Shown here piece after piece: positions 1-10,692 of a DNA stretch of 27,342 bases. How positions within the stretch are numbered: position 1 is the stretch's first letter; each line of letters opens with the position of its first letter. Source of the stretch: Beroe ovata (lineage: Eukaryota > Ctenophora > Nuda > Beroida > Beroidae); the NCBI GenBank assembly GCA_946803715.1, contig CAMPET010000037.1:162956-190297 (forward strand), written 5' to 3'. The notes below the pieces were generated by a model. That model did not search any database. It saw only the letters and a program-made list of their open reading frames with translations, and was not told the origin of the DNA. A program made the position numbers and the translations under genes.

Positions 1-20
1 CACACACACACACACACACA
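1..20. repeat. (CA)n microsatellite at left edge
   Basis: Ten perfect CA units open the window. The right edge also ends in a CA/AC run. Two such ends suggest that the sequenced piece is bounded by simple repeats, where assemblies often break; this is inference. Confidence 0.95.
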
Positions 21-635
21 GAGGAAATCCGGTGATCATGTCAACATATTCTGTAGATGTCATACGCGGGAGTTGAAATCAGGGGAAACTAATGTTAATA
101 AAAACTTCTCTGTTGGACTTATTGTGTCAAAGATAAACAACAACTTTTCTAAAATTCACTCATAAATTCAAAATAGCATGAGGGAAACATAAGTTAAGTA
201 TAATCATTCGACTGAGCTAATAGCCATAGGCGTATAGGTACGAACATGGGCAAACTAGGAATCGAAAATCCGATTCCTCTTATTAACAATAGAATCAAAC
301 CGGGGCAGCGGTTTTTACTGACCAATGTACAACTAGCTTGCTCATGTGAGCTTCTTGAACTGACAGGGAATAGCTAAAACGGCAAGAGTCTCATGGGCTC
401 TATGATACTATAATAGCGGCTAATCTTGGTTATATAAGAATCTTGCTTAGGAGATTTTCAAGACGTGTAATCACTGGAGTATTGATTAGTCTCGGTAAGC
501 AATTAACTAATAGAGGGCTAATAGAGTGATGTAGGATGTAATTATGTAGCGACTCGTTATAGTGAACGGAGAAATTTAATTCAACGTTCGATCAGCATGG
601 ATGATGGAACTTTCAACACAAACATGAAAAGATAA
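21..635. other. AT-rich stretch, no gene seen
   Basis: I see no convincing exon, RNA gene or repeat here. Stops are frequent in all frames and no splice-bounded ORF with protein-like composition was found. Confidence 0.5.
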
Positions 636-935
636 ATGATCACTGTAGGTATTTTGAAAATCTTTGAGATGGGAAATTCAAAGGGATCACATATCGACTT
701 CCTAAACTGTAAACGCTATGATGAACACTACACTTACGTCACAGTACCGATCATTGGTCTTTCTACCGGGCTGTCATTTGGAATTATCCTATCGGCAATG
801 CTCTTCCTAGTTTTTATCATAACATACCAAGGTGATGATCGTACTCTGAGAACTCAAAAGATGTCCCACGTACGAGAAAATAAGTCATACGACTTTTGGG
901 TGTTCAAAAGCCTACTTTTGAGTGCGTTATTATAG
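636..935 (+). CDS. Doubtful small membrane-protein ORF or exon
   Basis: An open frame of 99 codons. The Met at residue 12 (MGNSKGSH) is an alternative start. Its middle holds a clear hydrophobic span, roughly residues 37-63 (from VPIIGLSTG to LVFIITYQ), long enough for one membrane pass, followed by a basic, polar stretch and a short hydrophobic C-terminus (FKSLLLSALL). The sequence CAAG followed by gtgatg just after the hydrophobic span could be a splice donor, so this may be one exon of a longer single-pass membrane protein. I recognise no family. No partner exons were found, and chance is a real possibility in AT-rich DNA. Confidence 0.25.
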   Translation: MITVGILKIFEMGNSKGSHIDFLNCKRYDEHYTYVTVPIIGLSTGLSFGIILSAMLFLVFIITYQGDDRTLRTQKMSHVRENKSYDFWVFKSLLLSALL

Positions 936-2514
936 TAGAGAAAATGAAATTAGTGAGTCCCTTGGAGCCACGATGTTGAACCACGATGTTGAGTGAGCGG
1001 TATAGTGAGTTCGCTCAATATGCCTGAGTGCCTTGCCCTCAGTAGGGGATAAAACAGCAACAAAACCACAAAGGTAAATTTAACGGTGATTGGGTGATTG
1101 ACCAGTATGAAAGCAACAACCAATATTCTGTTATACCGAATTTTCCATCTGTTTCCGTATAGATCCCTATTTATGAGAGTATGAACTTTAGTCGTAGCAA
1201 TTGGATGTCGGTAATTGATGAGTTGTGGCTTGCAGTCTCTATAGTGATATTTCCACAAACCGTTTATTGGCATGGAGTAGATACTAGAATATACCTACAA
1301 ACATCAAATAATGATACGTGTACCTACTTATAGCAGGATATGCTTAAGAAAACCTCAAATTTTGTTAAGAAACTATGATTGTATTAAAAGTTCAACAATT
1401 TCATTAGTCTTACGTCATATGACTGAGCTCAGCATTCTTTGACAACAGGTATCAGGTTCCTAACCTTTTGGAAATCTAGTTATCAGCATAGAAATAAAAA
1501 ACGCCATAAATGCAGTTTACAGACTCGGAGGTCTCTGCTTATAGGTAATCATAGATAGGTACTATACCTTCAGACAGCCAAGATTATGATAGCACTAGGT
1601 TCATATGGATTGATTCGCATGCCTTGGATTGGTTGACAAACTGTTTCATTGGCAGAAGTCTGGCGAACATAACAGTAGCTTACAGACTCGGTTTAGCGAG
1701 GGTATAAAAAGCATGATCTTTATTGAGTTGGGCGATTGTTCATAGCATCTTGTCCATAATGAAAGTGAGCTATTCCCATGGCACATGACTCACGTGCCAC
1801 CAACGGTATGGTATATTGGTTGCACCTTGATTTTTTACTTGCTTATCATAAGATTCGTCACACTTTCATCTTGAGAACTGAACTGGATTGAAATAAGTTG
1901 TCTTGAACCTATAGAGAGATGCAATTATGCCCTGTTACTCGATTAAGAGACCGTTTCACGAATAACTTCTTAATAAGTGGTACCTGTTGCTGTATCAAAA
2001 GTGCATACCCACCTATTACTTACTGTAATCAGGCTGTCTTTCCAGAGAATGCCAATCAAGGTGAAGTGTCTCATCGACTTTTGAGGACTTTTAAATGAAT
2101 TTTGAGACTTTTAAAGGGCTCCTCGCCTGCTTCTAACAAAAAAGTTATATAGCTAAACCTTCAATGCCTATTATAAAGTTATAAGCTTGCAAGACGTTCT
2201 GGTTTTTATCTTATATTGCCATATCTTATTAACTTACTATTTTTAACAAGCTCGTGAGTAATCGATCAATATAAAGTAAGAGAATTGAAGTGCAGTTCAC
2301 TGCTTTGCATGATTGCCATTGTTGCAATAACTCTGAATTATTCCAAGAATTCGTAGAATCTGTTCTGGAAATTTGGACCACTGCCGACCAAGCAATTGAC
2401 AGTAACGAATAGACAGAAATTACTAGCAATTAGTTTTAGAATGGCAAATGAATTATCACCCACCATACCATTTATTAGATCGGAAAGAACTCAAATTTTC
2501 GAAACAGTAATGTC
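936..2514. other. About 1.6 kb without recognisable gene
   Basis: AT-rich sequence with short ORFs only. I noticed a 13-base tandem duplication near 969-995 (CCACGATGTTGA-like), short direct repeats of GACTTTTAAA type near 2075-2116, and a lone CACGTG at 1791-1796. Nothing supports a gene. Confidence 0.5.
2471..2476 (-). terminator. Candidate poly(A) signal for the PPxY gene
   Basis: AATAAA on the minus strand about 400 bases past the stop codon, beyond the inverted-repeat element. It is the only perfect hexamer I noticed in that reach; usage is unproven. Confidence 0.25.
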
Positions 2515-2708
2515 TATGGTGGATCAGGAGGGTCACACAGAATTTTATCTCTGAAAAAAATAAATTGACCCTTTTGATCCACGTGCGCTTCTCTGGAGGC
2601 AAGTCTAAATTCGGTGACCCTCCTAATCCAGGTGAACTCTGTGATCCACGTGTATGGATCAGAAGGGCCAAATTATATTTTTCCGTGTGGCCCTCCTGAT
2701 CCACCATA
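2515..2708. mobile_element. MITE-like inverted-repeat element, TA target duplication
   Basis: A 190-bp element at 2517-2706 whose ends are inverted copies: TGGTGGATCAGGAGGGTCAC on the left, and a right end that reads CCCTCCTGATCCACCA. TA dinucleotides flank it on both sides (2515-2516 and 2707-2708), as expected for insertion by a Tc1/mariner-type transposase. The inverted homology continues inward imperfectly: GATCCACGTG-type segments sit near 2575-2585 and 2643-2652. It has no transposase coding capacity; the 83-codon minus-strand ORF over it comes from the repeat itself. It lies downstream of the minus-strand PPxY gene. The inverted repeat is seen directly; the family assignment is inferred. 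Confidence 0.8.
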
Positions 2709-2876
2709 ATAGTAATGTGCTGAATAGTTCTGATAATTCATGTGTCTGATAATTCGTTTGCTTATCTGCAATATTACAGTAGGTAACTCAATCAATTTTG
2801 AAGTTAGTCATTTCTTGTATATCTACCTACCATATAATCTCATGTCATTATGACGTACCTAGGAACCTACGTAAGG

Positions 2877-3611
2877 TTAATCCGATCCCATAACCTCTGA
2901 CATGCCATTGATCCTGGACACACAATTAGAGGAATAAGACGGTGGCAATTCTTCTCCATGAGGATCTGCATTAGCCGCTAAAATTCCTGGAACAACATTG
3001 TTGTGTCTGAGAACAATATTAGTGCTGCTGCTGCTGGCACAAGTTGTGCTATCTGCACTCTGTCGGGCACTGGCTGGGTCCTGACTGAAATCCTTGATTG
3101 CATCTGAGTAAGAGGGAGGTGTACTCATCACCCCCTCTGTATAAAGTGGTGGTGGTGTGGCATGATAAATCTGGTGATCTCCCGAGTTGTCTACTGCCCC
3201 TGCATTTACCACAACATCGTCTGAAGCTGATCTCTCTCTGGACATTCTCATGAGTCTGGATGCGAAGCATATAAACATGAGCATGACACCGATGGCAATG
3301 AGAACACCCACAATGATGCTCAGGGAGATATCCGACTGTCTCATGCAGAGACACACTCCTTCACCCGTCAAGTCGTCACTGATGCACTTGTAAATGGGAC
3401 AGTCACAGGTCACTCCTCGACCAGGCTGCCCAGATTCACAGACTGGTTGCCCCATTGAGGTTGTGTTGCACGAGGCATATCTCTGATTACAGAAGATCCA
3501 GCTTGAGTAAGTGCTATCGTAGCAGCGGTCACTGTAGCAGTCGTAGCCTGTGCTGATGTGTAGCAAGACAAGCAGCAGAAGCGGGGTGGCAGGGAGCCAT
3601 TTATAGTTCAT
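2877..3611 (-). CDS. Type I membrane protein with Cys-rich ectodomain and three PPxY motifs (WBP1/VOPP1/shisa-like architecture)
   Basis: A 244-residue protein in one exon. Residues 1-22 are a signal peptide (hydrophobic LLLLVLLHIS, likely cut after STG). The short ectodomain (about 23-94) holds ten cysteines at 25, 30, 41, 48, 58, 69, 71, 76, 87 and 89. A transmembrane helix spans about 96-117, followed by a basic stop-transfer patch (RLMRMSRER) and a Ser-rich tail with three PPxY motifs: PPLY 154-157, PPSY 165-168 and PPSY 223-226. In WBP1, VOPP1 and shisa-type proteins such motifs bind WW domains, often of Nedd4-type ubiquitin ligases, linking the protein to endosomal sorting. The specific family is not certain. 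A tttttctgcag acceptor just upstream of the ATG suggests an intron in the 5' leader. The gene is head to head with the alpha2-delta gene. Confidence 0.8.
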   Translation of the reverse strand: MNYKWLPATPLLLLVLLHISTGYDCYSDRCYDSTYSSWIFCNQRYASCNTTSMGQPVCESGQPGRGVTCDCPIYKCISDDLTGEGVCLCMRQSDISLSIIVGVLIAIGVMLMFICFASRLMRMSRERSASDDVVVNAGAVDNSGDHQIYHATPPPLYTEGVMSTPPSYSDAIKDFSQDPASARQSADSTTCASSSSTNIVLRHNNVVPGILAANADPHGEELPPSYSSNCVSRINGMSEVMGSD

Positions 3612-4340
3612 GCCCCTACCTGCAGAAAAATTGAGTCATTTTCGACTCCCGATCATTTTCAATCCTTCTCTTTTAAATCATCATAATTGTTAAATCACTA
3701 CCTATTTTAATTCTTAGTAATCTTGTCTACCGTACAAGAATTGCCTTGAATTGAGGAATATGACCAGACATAGAAATGATCATAGGCTTAACATAACTAC
3801 CTATATCACAAATCTTTTATATCACTACCTACTCAAAATTGTCATATGTCAAAATATTCGCCATATGATGATATTTATACGATTCAGACGATTTTCATTT
3901 TCAGACAAATAGCGCTGTAATTAGCCATAATCATTGTATCTGACTATTAATTACTCGGCAATTAGGCTCTAAATATCATCACGAGCCTGACCATGTAAAC
4001 ATAATATTATGTGACCTACCTTACTGAGAGCTGTTTTAATTGCTGTTGAGCATCAAAATATTCCAGTATTTACAGCGCCGCGGTGGTAGGAATATGGTCA
4101 GACCTGAGCTCATTACACCTTCATTGTTAGCCGTGATTGATAGTAATTGGTTACTCTGTTTTTGCTTGTGATGTTCTACTGACTACTTGCCACAATGCTT
4201 GTTCATACTCAAATACGACAACATATTTGCATCGGAATTGTGAATAGTAGGAAAATAGCAATGTGCAAAATATGAAAAAGTATTACACAGACATAGTTGT
4301 TGAAAACTCTATATCATTTTTCTTCAATTGATTATTGCAG
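3612..4340. promoter_or_regulatory. Head-to-head intergenic region, probable shared promoter
   Basis: About 0.7 kb separates the 5' ends of the minus-strand PPxY gene and the plus-strand alpha2-delta gene. It is AT-rich, with repeated TACCTA words (for example near 3701, 3802 and 3825), except for a small GC-rich patch around 4073-4088 (CAGCGCCGCGGTGG). The minus-strand context CAGTAAG followed by gtaggt near 4018-4027 could be the donor of a 5' untranslated exon of the PPxY gene. No TATA box is obvious. A bidirectional promoter is inference from the arrangement. Confidence 0.35.
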
Positions 4341-4405
4341 CTGAAAGGCTATCTTGCAGGAGGCTATGGTTCCAACATGAGAGATAATAAGACCTGGAGG
4401 ACAGC

Positions 4406-7400
4406 ATGTCTGTTTCTATGGCAACGATTTTCATATCATGCTTGGCATATTTTGTTGTCCTTGCCCAGAATGACAGAGAAATAACCTTAGAAGATAGCAG
4501 GACTTTAGCCCTCTTTATATCTGACCGTTTAAAAACGAATTTCGAGAGCCAGACAAACTTTAGACGGCTGAAAGAAGAATACAGTGGTTTGGATTACTCC
4601 TTCAAGAAATGGGATATTGCGACATTACTTGCTGACTTAGCTGAAGACGTTGAGGGAAAGCTGCATCGGGTGAGTTTTCACATGTGACAAACTGGATACC
4701 ATCTGTGTGTGAATGGATACTATATGGATTTGTGCAGTGTCGTAAGTAGAATTGGTTATGAATTAATCATTATTAGCTACCTATCACTTGAACAATTGAG
4801 TATTGAGTAATTATATAAAACACTTTAATTGAATACTATAATTGACAGGTGAGAAGTTGCTTAATCCACCTTAGAACACGGGTTCAACAGCAATACCAGA
4901 TAGACTTCCAAACTGAAGTAGTGAGAAGAGTCAAGTGAGTAAATGCTTTACATTTCACTACTTTGGTCCAAGGGATTGCACGTATGGTTGAATCATTTTC
5001 CTTGATAATCAAATGCTAGCTTCACAGAAGACACAAGCAATAACGACATGGAGTACTCAGATCAACATGGACAGAATGTTTCCTTCTCTAAATCGTCCTA
5101 TTCTACTCCGGCTGATGTTTCACTAAATGGGTCAAAGGTAACATTCTCTTCAAAATGAATGCAGGTGATGATATATACTCATTATTCGGTCGACTTGTGC
5201 AGTCATGCTTATAGTTATTTTCCAAAACGCGGTATCAGGTGGAAAAGGATATCTTTTGGACAAGTAATTTAAAGGAGTCATTCATTACAAACAAGGCAAA
5301 AGAACCTGAATTATTAATTTGGCAATATTTCTGTACCGAAAATGGCGTTTTGCGACTCTTCCCAGCCATTGTTCAGTATCCAAAGGTAACTACGCATGCC
5401 AGCTTGAGTAAGTGACCCATCTCTGAATTGAATTTTTGCAGAAGTTTATTTTTCCACATTATTAGGCCATAAAGGGAACTGTTGATTACGACTGCCGATT
5501 TCAACCATGGTACATTGAGGGTGATGGCTGCCCTCGAGACATAATTATTGCTTTTGACCTCAGGTACTTGCAATAATATTCTAGTCACAACCCTATAACT
5601 TGTGTCTCCCTATAAGTATAACTTAAGTCACAATTGAAGGCAACCGATTTGCCGAAAAGGCAAAACTAAATTACGTAGATAGTCTAAAAATGTGACAAAA
5701 TATTGTGATTGGTCGTCAAATATGTATCTGAATGGCAATCAGGGCTGAATCTGCTTGAAAAATTGTTAAATAGTGAATATTTTCAGTGGCAGCATGATTG
5801 GTTGGCCTTTAGAAATGGCACAAAACACAGCAGCTCAAATATTGAAGCTCATGTCAGACAATGACTTTGTTGGATTTATTGGAATATCACGAGATCCAGT
5901 GTACATATCGGACAGCTTCAATAATTCATTGAAGGTGGGTATAGCACCTTAGCGGTGTATATTATAATCAAGATGAACTTCAATGACAAGAAGGAGAAAT
6001 GAAAAGCTGCAATTACGAAATTTGATATTCTGGTTTCTATCACATGTACTTATCTTCGCTCAGTGAAAATAAGTGACTGCACCTATATGTCACAAGAGAG
6101 AATTTAACGTGACCTTCTTACCGTTGAATCTAACCATCGACATTGCCCCAGCTACTTAATAGAGCTACAGAAAAAGTCAAGCATGATATCAACTCATTCA
6201 TTGAGAACATCGAACCCAATGTGGAAGCTAATTTCGACAAGGCTATTGATGCAGCATTTGATATGTTTGGTAATACTTAATAGCCAAAGTCGAAAGATTA
6301 TGATATTGCGATGAGAAGATGCCATTGTTTCTGTAGTTTCTACTAAATATACCGATCCCATACAAACTTCAGATGAAAGTAGAAATGCAGCAAGATCGTC
6401 AATGTGCCAAAAGGTCTTGTTGGTATTTAGTGATGGTACAATTCAGAATTGTAGAGACACTCTGAGAAACCGAAATCCTCACAAGGAAGCTCAGGTGCGA
6501 TTCACCATTAAATGAAAAATAAATGTTATGATATATGAGTACAAAATTCCAGGTAGATAACAATAATTTTGCTTTTGCACCAGCTATCTAGGCACGATCA
6601 TCTTATGAACTTCAGATTTTCTCATTTGCGTGTGGGAAGGCTCGCACTACAACCAGTGGTCTCCGAGAGATGGCGTGTAACAACAGAGGTAGTTTCTTCG
6701 AAATCAGTGAACTTGCAGACGTGAACAGCAAGGTGTTCCAGTTCTTCCAGCAGATTAACAGCAATTCAGACTCTGGACGTGAGAACTATTCCCTCAAGTG
6801 GAGTAATACATACACGGAAGAAGTGCCTCTGCCGCCTGGTTCAGAGTCTAGAGTAACCGATAAAATGATGGTTGTTTCTGTTAGTGTGCCGGCATATTAT
6901 AAGGTAATCTGTCAACTCTGAGATGAAACGGTTAATATTACAGTAAGATTTCCTGTGATATGAGAAGTCATATGTTTGTCCTGTGAGTCGGAATTTGTGT
7001 TACAGAATGAAAAGATTGGTATAGCAGGATTTGACATCAAGATTGACGGTATCCTGTCGAAGATTACAAATTTAAATAAGGTTACCACGCAAATCGAAAT
7101 TCAAGTCGGACATTGATGCACACCTTGCTCCACAACATATCAAACAGCTTTTCAATTCAGTCAGGCTTGTACGTGATATTGTTGAATAACCGAGGTAATG
7201 TGATATATCATCCAAGATTGGAACCCTTACCACAATTGGACAAGTCTTATACAGCTAGATTAGCAGAAGTTGAACAGTGTAGAGGTTTGTTCTCTATTTG
7301 GGATTCAAAGAATTGCGCTGATCATCTTCATTCTACTACTACTTATCTATTGTTGTAGCATTTCCTGCTACAAGAGTTGTGAAAATGACTTTTTGTCGCC

Positions 7401-9646
7401 TAGGAGAGATGTCAGCGGCTGATATTGAAAATACCATAGTTTCACGGGGATCCGGTATGGTGGAAGGTGACTGTATCTACCATTTCAGTCGCTACCTACA
7501 GGTTTTATTGAGACACAAGAAGGATTACAGATTACTGTGCCGGAATATTAGCTGCCGTTCAATATGATGTTCAATCAATGCAATGTAACTTCAGCGTGGG
7601 AGAGAATTTTTCATGAAGATGCAGTTTCACTTCAATGCTTTGGACGGATTTCCATTCTTCATCGTTCTTGCTGTTCCTTCAGCGTTTTCCTATGAGATTG
7701 AAACAACAAAGGATATCACAGATATACTTCTTCTACTGCAAGAACTTCTGGTGTCAGGGTCGAGGCAACAGTTAGATGACGGTGTAAGCAGTTCTTTCTC
7801 AGGATGGTTTGGAACTTCAAAGAATTCTAACAAGGATACAGAAAGGTTCTTAATTTGAATAGGCTGTTGAGTAGTTGAATTTCCTTGTGTTTGACATTTC
7901 ACTCACTTGCTTGAACAACAGGTATAGTAAGTACGTCCTGAATGAAACAGCTGTTCATTACTCCGTTGCTAATGATGTTGTTTTTAAATCATGGAAGTTT
8001 GAATCAAGGGTCAGCAATACGGTGAGCCGTTAGCCTGAAGAGAAGCTACATTTGAACAAAATATCATTGTACCTAGAGTGTACTTCATATGCTAATAATT
8101 TATATTCATGATTCCAGGTCATACCAAAGATGATTTATGCTCCATCTGGGTTACTGCTTTTCAACCATGAAGAATGGCTTGATATACCTGAGAATTCCCA
8201 TATATTCATTGAAAATGACAGACTGATTGCGTCGCTGGAAGCAACAAATCTGCTTACTATGAGTCCACTTCGTAACAGCTCAAAGTCGGGAGGGTCTTAT
8301 CTCCTGACGAAGACAATTGAGCTTGAAAATGGCGAGTGGAAAATGCCTTATTGTGACATCTTATTGTTCTCGTGTCTTTTGGTATCAGTTCCATGAATCT
8401 TTCATCTTTCAGAGACACCAGCAACACCAGCAGTGATTGGATTTGAGCTATTCTATGAAAACCTTCGACAAATAATCATTCTGGGATGTGAGTTATTCAT
8501 CTGATTGCAAACGGTACCGCTGTGTGGTCGAACCATCCCCAATATTTCTTATTTTTGATATCTGAACAGCTGTTTAAAAGTGGATTTAGTCGTATATTCT
8601 ATATGCTTATATGAGATAGTTAGATGGTCATTGTCTAGAGGAATTCTTGATCAGGAATTCTTGATATTTCAAGGACAAATTATATCCATTATCCATCAAT
8701 AACATTTTATACCGCTATTCCCCCTAGCAAACATAATTATTACATCCCAGGGATGCCTCAGGAGAATCATGTCAAAAGGGTAACTGTCATGCTCGTTGAT
8801 GACAAGGGATTTATAATATTTATCGAACCGATCAGCAGTGAAATCAATTTTGAAGGCAACCACCTAACCAATGCATTCCCAGAGGTAATTATTGCAGCTA
8901 CGTCATGTGGAACGTGTGTCACATTGATACCTTATGCAATTTGCATTCTGAATAATAACAGAATCTGGCCTCAATCGAACTGACACGAGTTAAAGTCTTT
9001 TTAATAGGTACTTCTTCAGTTGATGCAAGTTCTGCTGAAAAAGTCGGTATTTGTCATAGATACCTTCAACAACTGCTTGACGACCTGTAAATATCGGAAG
9101 CTAAAAGCAGTGGAGTCTTCAGCGGTGAGGTGTTCATATCGGGATATCTTATCATTGATAAACGGATCTGTGCATCTATCCAGGATCATGCTTCTCATAC
9201 AGAGTATCATATCATTTGTGTCAGGACATTCTCAGTTAGGTGCCACCATCAGTTTGAAGGATCAAAACAAGAATTACTTTAGGTGCTGCAAGACTTACAG
9301 CATTTTCAAACTGAGCTCTGACAATGTAACCGACCATGCACTTGAGATCAAGTGTGGCGATTGTACAAAGAGATTTTTCGTTTCACCTGTCAAGAACACT
9401 AATCTGTTGTTAGTTACAGATGTTGAGCCGGATTGTATCTGTGGTTCCAATAGGAAGTCCTCAGATCACCTTGGGATTATCAATGAAACTCACATTCACA
9501 ATGTTTCTTTTGGTGAGCTGTCATACAAGACTCTGAGTTGTGCCAACAATATCAATATAGATATTGCATGTAACAAGGCTATAATTAAGAGTACAGCGAA
9601 TTACGTTTGGGCCTTGTTATTTGCATGCACATTTCTCTTTGAATGA
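4406..9646 (+). CDS. Voltage-gated calcium channel alpha2-delta-type auxiliary subunit, 19 coding exons
   Basis: Coding exons: 4406-4669, 4849-4934, 5020-5137, 5239-5385, 5466-5563, 5787-5934, 6152-6269, 6373-6494, 6592-6903, 7006-7080, 7161-7284, 7359-7454, 7502-7536, 7595-7845, 7922-8021, 8118-8331, 8413-8487, 8751-8884, 9008-9646. They sum to 3156 bases, or 1051 residues, a normal length for the family. Order: signal peptide (1-20); VWA_N region with W-x-Y-F and G-V-L-R-L-F-P near 175-195; F-Q-P-W-Y (217-221); VWA domain with an intact MIDAS, D236-L-S238-G-S240; VFSDG later in the same domain; MACNNRG; Cache-like segments (GIAGFDIKIDG, VIYHPRLEPLPQL, PFFIVLAVP); Cys-rich C-terminus ending in a hydrophobic tail (YVWALLFACTFLFE). 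In known family members the MIDAS is needed for channel trafficking and the tail is replaced by a GPI anchor. Exon 13 and the GC donor after exon 16 are the weak joints. The acceptor at 4340 suggests a leader intron. CACHD1-type proteins are the alternative, but they lack the MIDAS. Confidence 0.85.
8332..8412 (+). other. Putative GC-AG intron in the alpha2-delta gene
   Basis: The exon starting at 8118 stays open past its natural end. Every GT donor tried gives a stop codon, the wrong frame, or a 33-base intron. A GC donor (AATG, then gcgagt) joined to ctttcag at 8412 restores the frame and gives TIELENETPATPAVIGFE, which matches the flow of alpha2-delta proteins in this region. Confidence 0.5.
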
Positions 9647-10112
9647 TATACACAACGTCGCTGGAGGGTGTGCTGAATTTTTGTGAGTTATTTTCAATGT
9701 TTTTATGACCTAAGAACTCCTGGGAACTCATGTCTTGTTATTATCCATTTCTTCATCAAACTATGAATGATTGAAGCTCATAGATAGTCATAAGTCATAG
9801 CTACACCAATTTAACTAGTACTAATAACTTACTTAGTAATGCAATTTTAAAAAGTGGTGAGTGCGGTGCTTACTGCTTATTGCTCACGCAGCTGCAGTAG
9901 GTTTATTGAGTGTACGTGCAGCAAAATTCACCAATTATGGAACAACACAGAAAGAACACTTACTAACCAGTACGTTTATTGATGGGTGCACTAACCAAGT
10001 GAGCTGACATCTGTATATGGAGGGGACGATCAATTAGCAAATGATCCTTGGTCTTTATAAGTGTGCTAACCTATGGAATTGTCCTTGAGTTCGAAGAATG
10101 GAGCATAAGCAG
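9647..10112. other. 3' flank of the alpha2-delta gene, no gene seen
   Basis: I see no exon and no perfect AATAAA here. The region leads into the small peptide gene that starts at 10113. Confidence 0.5.
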
Positions 10113-10692
10113 ATGGCATTCTACATTGCATTGTGAGTTTCAGATATGTAACTCTCGCAGTGCACCATACCATAACCTTTTCTGAAAGTTTTACTACCAT
10201 GATAACAAGTGTATTATGATGATTTACATACCTATGATATCTGTTGGGGGCGATATGACTATGATATTATTCAGGCTTATAGCTGCAGTCATTGTAACAC
10301 CTCATGCAGCACCAGTGTCAGAGCCAGAGACTTCAACTAACATGCGTGAGTCGCATACCATATGCATTTTTATATTATTAATCTTCTGAAGATTGATCTT
10401 TGATTCAAGAATGAAGCTCTCTGCTCTAAGTATTAAGCAAGTCAGATCGTTCCAATCTGTCGGCTGATCACATACACGTACACCTGCATTTCAGAGAATG
10501 TTGATTTTGAGATCAGTGACAATATCGTTTACCAGTCCAACAGTGAAGAAGGTTTGTGACACGTTATAACTCAGATAGACAGATCACTAAAATCATCCAA
10601 GATGTTCACCACACCAGATGCACAACTCACTCAATATTTTCTGTCCTTCTTCAGGAATGCTGGGCCCCATCCTTTGGTCCGTGAATGAGTAG
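10113..10692 (+). CDS. Small secreted acidic peptide, four exons
   Basis: No long ORF exists here, but four mini-exons join in frame: 10113-10132, 10275-10345, 10495-10551 and 10655-10692. The donors are gtgagt, gtgagt and gtttgt, and each acceptor is a pyrimidine-rich ttcag or ttttcag type. The 186 coding bases give 61 residues. It begins MAFYIALLIAAVIVTPHAA, a good signal peptide, with probable cleavage near Ala-18 or Ala-19. The mature part of about 42 residues (starting APVSEPETST) is rich in Asp, Glu, Ser and Asn, has no Lys, Arg or Cys, and ends GMLGPILWSVNE. There are no dibasic sites, so it does not look like a classical multi-copy neuropeptide precursor. I recognise no family. It sits between the alpha2-delta gene and the CUB-like pair. 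Continuous phase across three good introns plus the signal peptide argue for a real gene. Confidence 0.65.

Noticed and set aside
2456-2707. Minus-strand 83-codon ORF
   Set aside because: It lies almost wholly in the inverted-repeat element and reads the terminal repeats.
3187-3393. Plus-strand 68-codon ORF
   Set aside because: Antisense to the PPxY membrane protein gene.
8639-8668. Direct repeat of GGAATTCTTGAT
   Set aside because: A simple short duplication inside an alpha2-delta intron; too small to call an element.
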